Assembly (NCBI GenBank): GCA_965230265.1
Contig: OZ245999.1
Location: forward strand, 186,001 to 250,000
Reading direction: 5' to 3'
Source of the DNA: JAJFKX01 sp965230265
GTDB lineage: Bacteria; Pseudomonadota; Gammaproteobacteria; Xanthomonadales; Wenzhouxiangellaceae
Length of the DNA stretch: 64,000 nucleotides
Shown in pieces: positions 23,432 to 33,285 of this stretch. The notes under the pieces were generated by a model. It searched no databases, was not told where the DNA came from, and worked only from the letters and a program-made list of their open reading frames with translations. The position numbers were made by a program, and so were the translations under genes. Every line of letters begins with the position of its first letter. The first letter of the stretch is position 1.

Positions 23432-25507
23432 ATGGCGGCAGCAAATACAAACCGGACAGCATTCGGGCCTATACAGGTCATTTTGTTTGTTCTGGCAATC
23501 ATCATGCTGGTGGTAGTAACTTATAACTTCTACCTGCTTAACCAGCAAAACAGTCACCAGCAAGAATACATTGCTTTAACCACAGATGTCCGGGTACTCG
23601 GACAGCAGCTGGCTAAATCGGCCGGTGAAGCTGCGGTAGGTAACTTTGAGGCATTTACCAACCTGCGTGCTGAGCGTGATCAGATTGATGACAATCTCAC
23701 CCTGCTGCGCAATGGCAATGCGGAAACCGGTTTACCGCCATCACCTGCGGTGGTCAACGAACAGCTAACTGAAATTGAAAACCTGTGGTCAACCATTAGC
23801 GCCAATGCCACCGATGTGAGTCAGCGTGAAACCCTGGTTCAGGATCTGGCCGATAGTGCTGGTATTTTCAACCGTAGCATTCCTGTGCTGCAGGCACGTA
23901 CTGACCAAGCGACCCGTATTTTGACTGAAGCCGGTGCGCCTGCAGGCCAGATTTATATTGCCAGCCGTCAATTGGTACTGGCTGATCGTATGTTGCGTCA
24001 TGTCGGTGAAATTTTGCAGGGTGGTCAGGCTGCGATTACCGCTGCTGATAACCTTAACCGTGACTCAACATTGTTTTCACAAGTGGTCAACGGCCTGATC
24101 GATGGCAACCCACAATTGGGTATTACTCCAGTGCGTAACGAAGCTGCTCGCACCATCTTGGAAGATGTACAAAGCCGTTTTAATGATGCCGCAGCCGAAA
24201 TCGATAATATCCTGTCTTCATCCGTGCAATTATCTGATGTAAGACTGGCAGCAGATGATGTATTCGTGGACAGTGGTGATTTGAGTGGGTCAGCATCAAG
24301 CTTGTCAGAAAGCTATCGGAACCTTAATACCTCCCGGTTATGGCCATCGGTTCAAGTTGGTTTGGGTCTGGGGGCTTTGGCGCTGATTTTATTTTTCCTG
24401 ATTGGCTTGGTTGCATTAACTTCAGCACGCCGTCGTTCGAAAATTGATTCAGGAAACAATCAGCGAAACCAAGAAGCTATTTTAAGATTGCTGGATGAAA
24501 TGAGTTCACTGGCGGAAGGCGACCTTTCTTTTAATGCGACGGTAACCGAGGACATCACAGGCGCGATTGCCGATTCAGTGAACTATGCGGTTGAGCAGTT
24601 ACGTAATTTGGTGCTAGGAATCAATCAAACAGCTCGACAAGTGTCTGCACAGGCGCAAGAAACGCGTGCTACCACCACCCAGTTGGCAGAAGCCAGTGAA
24701 TACCAGTCCAACCAGATTCGTAGTGCTGCAGATACCATTAATGCAATGAACAACTCCTTCGCCGATATGGCGAAACAATCGGGCGAGTCGGCCGAGGTGG
24801 CCGGACGTGCGGTGAGCACTGCCGGTGAGGGTGCCTCCCGAGTACGTGAAACGATTGAAGGTATGGACGCGATCCGCTCGCAGATTCAGGAAACCTCCAA
24901 GCGTATTAAACGTTTGGGTGAATCTTCACAGGAAATTGGTGACATCGTTGAGTTGATTAACGGTATTTCCGAGCAAACCAATATGCTGGCTTTGAATGCT
25001 GCGATTCAGGCGGCTTCTGCCGGTGGCGCAGGGCGCGGTTTTGCGGTGGTAGCGGACGAGGTACAACGACTCGCGGAACGTGCCACCAATGCGACCCGTC
25101 GGATTGAAAGTCTGGTACAGGGTATTCAGAACGATACCAACGAAGCGGTGAACTCTATGGAAACGACCACCAGTCAAGTGGTTCGCGGTGCTCGCACGGC
25201 CGAGGATGCTGGTACTGCATTGAGCTCCATCGAATCGGTATCCACACAGTTGGCGGATTTGATTACTGATATTTCCAAACAATCGCAAAGTCACTCGGAA
25301 ACTGCAGCCAAGGTTTCCCGCTCGATGACTTCGATTCGTGATATTTCCGAGCAAAGCCAAAAAGGTACCAGTGAAACCGCTGAGTCAGTGCAGCAGTTGG
25401 CTGAGCTGGTGCGCAGTCTGAGTGACAGCGTGGCCGACTTTAAGCTGCCGGAAGATAACCCTGAATTACAAGAACAACACGAGGCTGATGATAATAGCGT
25501 TGCGTAA
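23432..25507 (+). CDS. pilJ: Methyl-accepting chemoreceptor PilJ
   Basis: 691 residues. The first membrane helix (about 11-36), a periplasmic PilJ-type sensor with two helical repeats, the second membrane helix (about 305-330), a HAMP-like region and the signalling coiled coil are in order. The receptor tip ISEQTNMLALNAAIQAASAG (about 511-530) is clear. PilJ senses pilus-related signals and activates ChpA. It lies 97 nt after pilI and 56 nt before the preferred chpA start, with no pilK methyltransferase gene between. Confidence 0.94.
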   Translation: MAAANTNRTAFGPIQVILFVLAIIMLVVVTYNFYLLNQQNSHQQEYIALTTDVRVLGQQLAKSAGEAAVGNFEAFTNLRAERDQIDDNLTLLRNGNAETGLPPSPAVVNEQLTEIENLWSTISANATDVSQRETLVQDLADSAGIFNRSIPVLQARTDQATRILTEAGAPAGQIYIASRQLVLADRMLRHVGEILQGGQAAITAADNLNRDSTLFSQVVNGLIDGNPQLGITPVRNEAARTILEDVQSRFNDAAAEIDNILSSSVQLSDVRLAADDVFVDSGDLSGSASSLSESYRNLNTSRLWPSVQVGLGLGALALILFFLIGLVALTSARRRSKIDSGNNQRNQEAILRLLDEMSSLAEGDLSFNATVTEDITGAIADSVNYAVEQLRNLVLGINQTARQVSAQAQETRATTTQLAEASEYQSNQIRSAADTINAMNNSFADMAKQSGESAEVAGRAVSTAGEGASRVRETIEGMDAIRSQIQETSKRIKRLGESSQEIGDIVELINGISEQTNMLALNAAIQAASAGGAGRGFAVVADEVQRLAERATNATRRIESLVQGIQNDTNEAVNSMETTTSQVVRGARTAEDAGTALSSIESVSTQLADLITDISKQSQSHSETAAKVSRSMTSIRDISEQSQKGTSETAESVQQLAELVRSLSDSVADFKLPEDNPELQEQHEADDNSVA

Positions 25508-25563
25508 TCGCTATTTTCTTCTGACTGTTGCCCACTGAGTTTATCAAGCATCACGTGAATACC

Positions 25564-28500
25564 ATGGCCGGCAAGGCGCATCTGGGTTGGGTAAAAAAAT
25601 ACTTGACCGAGTTGCTCGATCAAGCAGCGCAAGCACTGCAAGAGGCAGAGTTGTCTCCTGCGGATGGTTATAGCACTGCCAATACCCATATAAATTGCTT
25701 ACAGAAAAGCCTGGTATTGCTACGTGCTGAAGGTGCAGCCAAGTTGGCTGATGAGCTTCAGAAAACCATTCAATACACTGCCGGACACGATGCCGAATCG
25801 ACTGAGTCACTCGGGCAATTATTGGAAGGTGTAGTTAATCTTCGCGATTATTTGGACTACATACATAGCCGTGGCTACGACCAAGCCATGGTGCTGGTAC
25901 CACTGATAAACGAGTTGCGCAGTAGGCGCGGTGAAGCATTGCTGCACGAGGGTAAATTATTTTTCCCGAATCTGGAAAGACCATTACCACAACCATCATG
26001 GTCATCCACTGACAAGACTTTTGAACTGAGTCCCGACTCCACTGAGTTGCGTCAGCAATGGCAACGGGCGCTTCGTGATTGGTTAAAAGCTGAGGCTGAT
26101 GGTGAGGAACAAGCATCTCAGGTCGCCAGCAGCACGTTGTCAGATGCTGCCCAACAGTTGTATCACGCAGGCAAGTCAAAAGATGAAAAATGTGTGTGGT
26201 TGTTAACGACCATGACCATGCAGGCTGTTGCCGAAGGCTGCAAAAACCCAGATGTCAGCTTGCAGCGCTTGCTGGCACGTTTGGATATATATCTTGGGCA
26301 ACAGCAAGCGGGCAATGGCAATAATCCTGACTCTGGAGAACAGGAAAGTGCCGATGGTATTAGTCGTGGCTTGTTGTATTTTGTCGCCAGCTACGACCAG
26401 CCACATGCTATTTTTGATCAACTCAAAGACCATTATGATCTGCATCAACTGGTCGATAAAGACATACTAAATACCGCACGTCAGAGTTTGCGAGGGCGCA
26501 ACCGTGAACTGGAAAGCAGTGTTGCCAGCGCCATTTTGGAAGAGCTGCAGTCGATTAAAGACCGTATCGACCACTTGCAACAGCAAAGCAAGAGTGCTGA
26601 GCCAGAAGCGTTGCAGAAACATCAACAGTCACTTAGTGATGAACTGCAGCGTTTATCAAGCAGCCTGTTGGTATTGAACGAAGGAGGGTTAGCAGAGCAA
26701 CTGACGGATATCGCCGGTTTAATAGATGGGCATATTCAGCAACAACAAGTTATGCCACAGGATCAATTGCTTGACTTGGCGGGTTTGTTATTGGATGTGG
26801 AAGCACAGCTTGCCAGCACCAGGCTTAATGTTGATGAAGCACGATCGACGGGCCTGGATGCCAGTACCTATCAAGTCTTGAACCTGGCAATCAACAATCT
26901 GGATTTGGCTCAGCAAACGTTGGATACTTTGTTGCGCAACAAAGAGGGAGAGACTTCTACAGTTATGCCTGAGCGGGTTCTGGGTGAAGCTGCAGGCGCA
27001 CTGGACCTGGCCAATCGTCCGCAAGATGCCAAGGTGCTTAGAACAGGCGCTGACTACTTGCACAGTATTGAGCTACGTGCTGAACAGCAATCCGCTGACA
27101 GCCAGTTACCGGTTTTTGCCGACATGCTGGCAGCAATGGAACGGTTTCTGATCAGTTTGCGAGATGGCGAAGCCAACTATCAGTTGGAAGAAGCAACGCA
27201 GAGTTATGCTCAACAACTTGCTGTAGTCGAGGAAGGTGACCAACAACAAGATGAAGCGGTTATCGCTGACGAGTTTGAAGTAGAAACCGATACCGATATC
27301 CATAGCGATGAGTTAACTACAAATGATCAAGACGCTGATGAATTAAATATTGATGTCAGTGGTGATTTGGATAGATCATCAGAAGATATCGCTCCAGAAG
27401 CCAACGATGAACTGTCTGCAAGCGCGACGCAACCAGATACAGATAGCAGTGATATTCAAGCGCAACCTGACAAAACCACAGATGCAGAAATAGAGTTCGG
27501 AGCCTATACACTGGCTGAAGAAGACAGTGTAGATGAAGATACTGACGATGTTTTAGAGAGCATGGAGTTTATTGAAGGTGATAGTAGTGATGACGCTGAT
27601 ATTGAGGCAATAGCTTCTGCTGGCCAACAATCAGATGAGGATATCACCGCTGATACCGGCACCGAAGAAGTATCTGATGCTGATTCGATAGAACAATTGA
27701 GCGTTGATGAGTCTGTCGATACTGAGTTTTTATCAGAACAAAGCCCAGAGGAATTACCAACCGATTCAGATGAGCTGGCCTTAGGCGAGGGTACTGAGCA
27801 GGGCGGGGTTGACATTGACGATTCCCAACCCAGTGATTCAAAAACAGATTTACCAGAGCAGCATCAGCCATGGCAGACAGACGATGAGCTGCGTAGTATT
27901 TTCCTGGCAGAATACGATGATGTTCTAGAAGCGCTAAATACCGAAATCCCAACCTATCTGGCCAGTCCTGAGTCAGCACCAGCACTGACTTCTATCAGGC
28001 GTTCATTTCATACCATCAAGGGCAGTGCCCGGATGGTTGATGCCAATCATGTTAGCGAGCTGGGCAAAAGTCTTGAGTGTTTATTGAACCGCGTTATTGA
28101 CGGTACGCTAGATCACGCGCATGCGACCCAGATACTCCTCGGTGTATTGTCAGCATTGCAACGGCAGCGCCGCTGGTTACAGCAGGGTTTTGATGCCACC
28201 GATGAAGTAGAACAACAGTTACTGGCAGAATGTGAAGCTGCAGAGCAGACCGCACAAGCGGCTATTAACGAACCACAAGTTACTGATGAACAACCCGTAG
28301 AGTATTTGTCGACAGATGACGCATCAGAACAAACCGATACAACAGGCGCTTTGACCGACCTAACAGATAGCCAGACAGAGGCAGAGGCCAGTCAGGTTGA
28401 TCCATTAGTAACACAAGTAACCGATCAAATACCGGTCATTGAAGATCTATCAGAACAAGTCGATAGCGTTGACAGTGCTGGTGCTGAACAACAGTCAGAC

Positions 28501-31500
28501 AGTGATATTGATTGGGTCGAATCAAACAACTTGGACTCGGAGTCAATTGCTGATGATGAGTTAGAAGGTGCAGTGGTTGCTGATGCTGCAGAGCCTGGCG
28601 AAACAGAAGAGTCCATTGATCCACAATTGCTTGGTTTGATTCGTGAAGAGCTATATAAACACGATCAAACTTTGAGCGATTATCTGGCCATCTATGCGCG
28701 ACAAAGCTGGGCACCAATCCCAAATGACGAATTAATCCGCGCAATACATACTCTGGCAGGCACTTTATCACTGGCACCGATCAATGATGAAGCCGAAGCG
28801 GTGCATCAGGTTGAAAGCTATTTAACCGAACTGCGCGATTTGGAACGTGCGCCTGATGTCATCGGTATGCGATTGTTGGCTGCCGTGCATGAATTGCTCG
28901 ACCGCAGACTCACTTTACTGGATCAACATAGCGATGATGTCGAGTTAGATACCTCGATCATTCATCAACTGACGCAACAGGTCAATGATGTGCTGCTACA
29001 GCAGGATCGCAGTGACAGTATCCATTATGGCCCCATTGATCTGGAAACGAGTCTACAAGATCCGTTCGCAGAAACCGAAGCGGATGAAAATGACGCCGCC
29101 GATGAAGAGGCCGAAGCCACTGAACAGTCAGCTGCTGAAGCCGATACCGATACAGTAGAGGGTGATATCGATCAAGCGGAACAATCAACCGACGATAGCC
29201 TGTTGTCCAGCGATGCTGAAGAAAATCAGCAGCCAACCGAAGCATTGGACACGGATGAATCATTGGATGATCAGGGTGCTGAAGAGACTGCTGATGAATC
29301 AGCAGCCAACACTGAAGATGAAAGCGTTGAAGCTGAGCCAGATCAACAGCACAGCCCGGATGATGAACACAGCGACAGTCGGGAAACCGACCTGGATGAA
29401 ACTGACTTTGATGAAAATGAGATCAGTGAATATCACCCAGCTATACCGGAATCAATCTCGGTTGATTATGAATCGCTAGATGGCAGTTTGATTGATGTAT
29501 TCCTGGAAGAAGCCAGTGAAGTAATGCTGCGAGTTGATGACTGCATGCAACGCTGGATTCGTCAGGGTGATTATCAGGTGGCCGCTGAGGTTCGGCGATC
29601 ATTGCATACACTAAAAGGTGGTGCGCGGATGGCTGGCCTGGACCCTATCGGTGAGTTAAGCCACGAACTGGAAACCTTACTGGAAAGCTCTGCTGCAGAT
29701 AAAGCTGATATGCATCATCTGCGTGTGTTGCAGGGCGGCTTTGATGATTTACACGACATGCTGGCTGCAGCCGGTCAGCGTCAGGCGTTGCCCAAAACCC
29801 AGCAGTCTGAGCTGGTAGCATTGGGCGAGCAATTACAGGATGATTCGGATACCGACGAACAGGCCAAACAGCAGGCTGAGCGCTTACGCCAAACGGCAGC
29901 AGGTGAGGAAGCAACTTCAGGGTCACGCGAGACCCTGCGGGTCGATGCACAGGTTGTGGATCATTTGACCAATATGGCTGGTGAGGTCAGTATTTTCCGT
30001 GCTCGTTTAACGCAGGAGGTGGGAGAGATACGGACCGGCGTTAATGAAGTTGAGCAAACTGTTAGCCGTTTACGTGATCAGCTACGTAATCTGGAGCTGG
30101 AAACCGAAGCGCAAATTCTCTCACGGCATCAAATTGAGGCCGAGATGGATTCTGAATTCGATCCTTTGGAATTGGATCGTTATTCCACCATTCAACAATT
30201 GTCACGTGCGCTGGCAGAAAGTGTTAACGATCTGATCAGTCTTCAGGAAACCTTAGAGCATGGTGCTCGTCAGTCTGAAGCCATCCTGGTTCAGCAATCG
30301 CGCGTTAATACCGAACTGCAGGACGGTTTACTACAAACCCGAATGGTGTCATTCAGTACCCTGGCTCCACGGCTGCGCCAGGTGGTACGACGAGCATCAC
30401 GGGAAACCGGCAAGCCGGCGAATCTGGAATTGTTCATCGCCGAAGATGGTCAACTGGACCGTAATGTACTCGAACAAATCAGCGCACCGCTTGAGCACAT
30501 GCTACGCAACGCGGTTGTGCATGGTATTGAATCTCATAGCGAGCGAAAACGTCAAGGTAAACCTGCAGAGGGACTGGTCAGTATTCGGGTATTCCGTGAA
30601 GCCACAGAATTGGTTATTCAGGTGCGTGATGATGGCCGTGGCCTGAATAGCAAAGCGATTCTGGAAAGTGCGGTTGAGCGTGGGCTGATTGAAGCCGATG
30701 CAGAGTTGACCGAACAGAATGTTCAAGATTTAATTTTTATCCCCGGCTTCAGTACTGCAGAAGGTTTGAGTGAATTAGCCGGTCGCGGTATCGGGATGGA
30801 TGTAGTGCGCAGCACAGTGCGTCAAATCGGCGGTAGTCTGGAGTTAAGTACAGAGGCCGGACACAGTACTGAGTTTATTATCCGCATTCCAATGACATTG
30901 ACAGTCATGCAGGCATTGATGGTCGATATTGATGATCGCCAGTTTGCTATTCCGGTCGGTAATATATTGGGTGTCACCAAACTGCCGGCTGCTGAATATC
31001 ATGAATACTTTGAGCAGGGTGTGCTGCCATATGCTGGCGCCGATAACCCATTAATGGAACTGGAAACCATGCTGGGCTACACACCGGCACCCATTACCAA
31101 AGGTTTGGCTTCGGTTGTGGTCTTGGAAGCCGGTGGTCAACGCGCTGCCATTCGTATCCCTGAATTGCGCCGTCATCAGGAACTGGTGATCAAACCACTG
31201 GGTCCGCAATTAACCAGTATTCCGGGTATTCTGGCTGGTGCGATTTCCGGTGAAGGTCATGTCATTCTGATTCTGGATATTGGCCCGTTGATTCGTCGCG
31301 CCACCTCGGCAGATGTCAGCCTGCCAAGCTTAAAAGAACTGCAGCAACAGGAAAGCCGTCGACAGCCATTGGTATTGGTAGTGGATGATTCAATTACAGT
31401 ACGCAAAGTGACTTCGCGTGTACTGGAGCAGCATCAACTGGAAGTAATGACTGCGCGCGATGGTGTGGACGCACTGGATGTCATGAGTGACCGCATTCCA

Positions 31501-31983
31501 GACTTGATTCTGCTGGATATTGAAATGCCGCGGATGGATGGTTTTGAATTGACCCGTTACGTGAGGGCAGATGCACGGTTACGGCATTTGCCGATTATTA
31601 TCATTTCATCACGCAGTGGTGAAAAGCACCGACAGACAGCTATGGACGTCGGCGCCAGCCAGTTCCTGGGCAAACCCTACCAGGAAAAAGAGCTGCTGCG
31701 CCATGCAGATTTGTTGCTTGAGGAATCTCGTCTTGCCAATCAAGCTGCTGCCGAACAAGCGGAGCAATCCGAGACTGAGCAATCTCAAACTGGAGGTACT
31801 CAGACTCAGAGAAGTGATGCCCAGGTGTCTGAAACGAATAATCAGAAAGAACACACTGATACCCACGATAGTGACGATCAAGATAGCGAGCCGAAAGCGG
31901 GGAGCAGTGGGAAAGCTGGCAAAAAGAATAAAAAAAGAGCTTCAAAACGCCGTCGTAAACACAAAAAAGGCTCTAAATCATGA
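25564..31983 (+). CDS. chpA: Chemosensory histidine kinase ChpA (multi-Hpt CheA-like hybrid)
   Basis: 2139 residues from the ATG at 25564, whose next residues (AGKAHLGWVKKYLTELLDQA) look like the ChpA N-terminus; TTG 25528 and GTG 25555 are alternatives. Three Hpt domains with histidine are visible: His816 (HTIKGSARM), His1062 (HTLAGTLS) and His1348 (HTLKGGARM). Helical regions before residue 600 may be degenerate Hpt/FimL-like modules. Long acidic linkers separate them. Then come the dimerisation region, HATPase (N-box near Asn1649, DDGRG, GRGIGMDVV), a CheW domain and a receiver (phospho-acceptor Asp1985). After about residue 2060 there is an unusual polar tail ending in Lys/Arg clusters. 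It is the central kinase for PilG. Confidence 0.93.
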   Translation: MAGKAHLGWVKKYLTELLDQAAQALQEAELSPADGYSTANTHINCLQKSLVLLRAEGAAKLADELQKTIQYTAGHDAESTESLGQLLEGVVNLRDYLDYIHSRGYDQAMVLVPLINELRSRRGEALLHEGKLFFPNLERPLPQPSWSSTDKTFELSPDSTELRQQWQRALRDWLKAEADGEEQASQVASSTLSDAAQQLYHAGKSKDEKCVWLLTTMTMQAVAEGCKNPDVSLQRLLARLDIYLGQQQAGNGNNPDSGEQESADGISRGLLYFVASYDQPHAIFDQLKDHYDLHQLVDKDILNTARQSLRGRNRELESSVASAILEELQSIKDRIDHLQQQSKSAEPEALQKHQQSLSDELQRLSSSLLVLNEGGLAEQLTDIAGLIDGHIQQQQVMPQDQLLDLAGLLLDVEAQLASTRLNVDEARSTGLDASTYQVLNLAINNLDLAQQTLDTLLRNKEGETSTVMPERVLGEAAGALDLANRPQDAKVLRTGADYLHSIELRAEQQSADSQLPVFADMLAAMERFLISLRDGEANYQLEEATQSYAQQLAVVEEGDQQQDEAVIADEFEVETDTDIHSDELTTNDQDADELNIDVSGDLDRSSEDIAPEANDELSASATQPDTDSSDIQAQPDKTTDAEIEFGAYTLAEEDSVDEDTDDVLESMEFIEGDSSDDADIEAIASAGQQSDEDITADTGTEEVSDADSIEQLSVDESVDTEFLSEQSPEELPTDSDELALGEGTEQGGVDIDDSQPSDSKTDLPEQHQPWQTDDELRSIFLAEYDDVLEALNTEIPTYLASPESAPALTSIRRSFHTIKGSARMVDANHVSELGKSLECLLNRVIDGTLDHAHATQILLGVLSALQRQRRWLQQGFDATDEVEQQLLAECEAAEQTAQAAINEPQVTDEQPVEYLSTDDASEQTDTTGALTDLTDSQTEAEASQVDPLVTQVTDQIPVIEDLSEQVDSVDSAGAEQQSDSDIDWVESNNLDSESIADDELEGAVVADAAEPGETEESIDPQLLGLIREELYKHDQTLSDYLAIYARQSWAPIPNDELIRAIHTLAGTLSLAPINDEAEAVHQVESYLTELRDLERAPDVIGMRLLAAVHELLDRRLTLLDQHSDDVELDTSIIHQLTQQVNDVLLQQDRSDSIHYGPIDLETSLQDPFAETEADENDAADEEAEATEQSAAEADTDTVEGDIDQAEQSTDDSLLSSDAEENQQPTEALDTDESLDDQGAEETADESAANTEDESVEAEPDQQHSPDDEHSDSRETDLDETDFDENEISEYHPAIPESISVDYESLDGSLIDVFLEEASEVMLRVDDCMQRWIRQGDYQVAAEVRRSLHTLKGGARMAGLDPIGELSHELETLLESSAADKADMHHLRVLQGGFDDLHDMLAAAGQRQALPKTQQSELVALGEQLQDDSDTDEQAKQQAERLRQTAAGEEATSGSRETLRVDAQVVDHLTNMAGEVSIFRARLTQEVGEIRTGVNEVEQTVSRLRDQLRNLELETEAQILSRHQIEAEMDSEFDPLELDRYSTIQQLSRALAESVNDLISLQETLEHGARQSEAILVQQSRVNTELQDGLLQTRMVSFSTLAPRLRQVVRRASRETGKPANLELFIAEDGQLDRNVLEQISAPLEHMLRNAVVHGIESHSERKRQGKPAEGLVSIRVFREATELVIQVRDDGRGLNSKAILESAVERGLIEADAELTEQNVQDLIFIPGFSTAEGLSELAGRGIGMDVVRSTVRQIGGSLELSTEAGHSTEFIIRIPMTLTVMQALMVDIDDRQFAIPVGNILGVTKLPAAEYHEYFEQGVLPYAGADNPLMELETMLGYTPAPITKGLASVVVLEAGGQRAAIRIPELRRHQELVIKPLGPQLTSIPGILAGAISGEGHVILILDIGPLIRRATSADVSLPSLKELQQQESRRQPLVLVVDDSITVRKVTSRVLEQHQLEVMTARDGVDALDVMSDRIPDLILLDIEMPRMDGFELTRYVRADARLRHLPIIIISSRSGEKHRQTAMDVGASQFLGKPYQEKELLRHADLLLEESRLANQAAAEQAEQSETEQSQTGGTQTQRSDAQVSETNNQKEHTDTHDSDDQDSEPKAGSSGKAGKKNKKRASKRRRKHKKGSKS

Positions 31984-32480
31984 GTGATCAAGCGATAAGC
32001 AGCATTATCATTCCGACGACCAATGCGCAATTATTGCTGCCCAACACCGCGGTGGCAACCATGATCAGCTTTGTTGAACCCAGCCCGATCAGTGATGCAC
32101 CGAACTGGATTTTGGGTTCTGTCATATGGCAGGGCTGGCAAGCACCGTTGGCATCGTGGAGTCAACTATTGCATTTGGTGGATTATGAGCAGCTGCGTAA
32201 TGCACGTATTGCGATAGTCAAGGCGCTGAATGCACCGAAACGGATGCCGTATTTTGGCATTCTGGCACAAGGTTTCCCCAAGCTGGCACGCGTCACGCCG
32301 GATAACCTGATCGAATTACCAGAAGACCAGCCGCGAATAGCAGATGGTCATATTTCTGTGATTGACGAAATGATGCTGGATGACAAACCAGTCGTTATTC
32401 CCGATATTGAGCGTTTAACGCAGTTAGTGGCGCATGCAGCCTATGGATCACTGCCAGGGGCTGCAGGGCAGATGCTGTAA
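31980..32480 (+). CDS. chpC: CheW-like adaptor, ChpC homologue
   Basis: 166 residues with a CheW-like fold (LLLPNTAVATMISFVEPSPI, WILGSVIWQGWQAPLASWSQ, RIAIVKALNAPKRMPYFGIL). Coupled to chpA by an ATGA overlap. Position and sequence fit ChpC, a second adaptor of the Pil-Chp system. No chpB (methylesterase), chpD or chpE follows. Confidence 0.78.
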   Translation: MSDQAISSIIIPTTNAQLLLPNTAVATMISFVEPSPISDAPNWILGSVIWQGWQAPLASWSQLLHLVDYEQLRNARIAIVKALNAPKRMPYFGILAQGFPKLARVTPDNLIELPEDQPRIADGHISVIDEMMLDDKPVVIPDIERLTQLVAHAAYGSLPGAAGQML

Positions 32481-32532
32481 AAGTGGCTAGGTTACCGGGT
32501 ATTTAAAAAAACTTTTCAGATATTGCTTATGT

Positions 32533-32556
32533 AAAAAGTGTCTCGACGAGCTTTTT
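32533..32556. terminator. Possible bidirectional terminator between chpC and rsmE
   Basis: AAAAAG and CTTTTT flank an inner hairpin CTC-GAC-GAG with a 3-nt bulge. The A/T flanks would suit termination in both directions between these convergent genes. The stem is short. Confidence 0.45.
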
Positions 32557-32568
32557 ATGTGAATGCGG

Positions 32569-33285
32569 TTATTTGCTTAAATTCAAAACAGACAGTGCTG
32601 CTACCGGTGCTGTCTCTGAGCGCAATATTCGATTACCAAGGCGGGCTTTGTGATAACCGGTTGATTGCAACAACTCGATTTCCAGGTCACTAAATCCACC
32701 TTCCGGCCCAATCGCAATAGCCATTGACTCGGCTTGTTCAGTCATCTGCAATAAATTCTGTTTGGCCCCCGGATGTAGAACAATACCAATCTGTGAGTTT
32801 GTTAACTGTAAGCCGCTAAGGCTTAATGGTTCCAAAACTTCCGGTACATAGGAACGGCCACATTGTTCGCAGGCGCTGATGGCCACGCCTTGCCAATGAG
32901 CAAGTCGCTTTCGCAGTCTATCCTGTTTTAAATTGACTACGCTGCGTTCGGTATGAATCAACTGAATGGTATTAACACCCAGTTCGACCGACTTTTGAAC
33001 CAACCAGTCCATCCGTTCACCTTTGATGATGGCTTGTTGTAAAACCACCTGACGTGGTGCTTCGCTCTGATTAAGCTCGCTGCCCAGGATTTTGACGGTA
33101 GATTGGCGGCGTGAGGTTTCGGTCAACTTGGCGCAATAGTCTTGTCCATCACCATTAAATAGTGTCAGTGCATCACCAACACGGGCGCGCAGCACATTAA
33201 TTAAATGATGATGACTGCGTTCATCCAGGTGAACCGATTCTCCCGGAACCAATGTCTGTGGAGTGTAGCAGCGGTAGTTGCGCAT
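32569..33285 (-). CDS. rsmE: 16S rRNA (uracil(1498)-N(3))-methyltransferase
   Basis: 238 residues of the SPOUT class. Diagnostic blocks are HHHLINVLRARVGD in the PUA-like domain, KGERMDWLVQKSVELGVNTI, TERSVV, and the knot loop AIAIGPEGGFSDLEIELLQS then LGNRILRSETAPVAAL. It methylates U1498 of 16S rRNA with SAM. Its ATG overlaps the bioA stop by one base (TAATG). The chp-rsmE-bioA order is shared with Pseudomonas. Confidence 0.97.
   Translation of the reverse strand: MRNYRCYTPQTLVPGESVHLDERSHHHLINVLRARVGDALTLFNGDGQDYCAKLTETSRRQSTVKILGSELNQSEAPRQVVLQQAIIKGERMDWLVQKSVELGVNTIQLIHTERSVVNLKQDRLRKRLAHWQGVAISACEQCGRSYVPEVLEPLSLSGLQLTNSQIGIVLHPGAKQNLLQMTEQAESMAIAIGPEGGFSDLEIELLQSTGYHKARLGNRILRSETAPVAALSVLNLSK

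Noticed and set aside
27504..27985. Open frames on the minus strand within chpA
   Set aside because: They arise from the repetitive D/E/S codons of the acidic linkers and have Ser-rich, non-protein-like composition.
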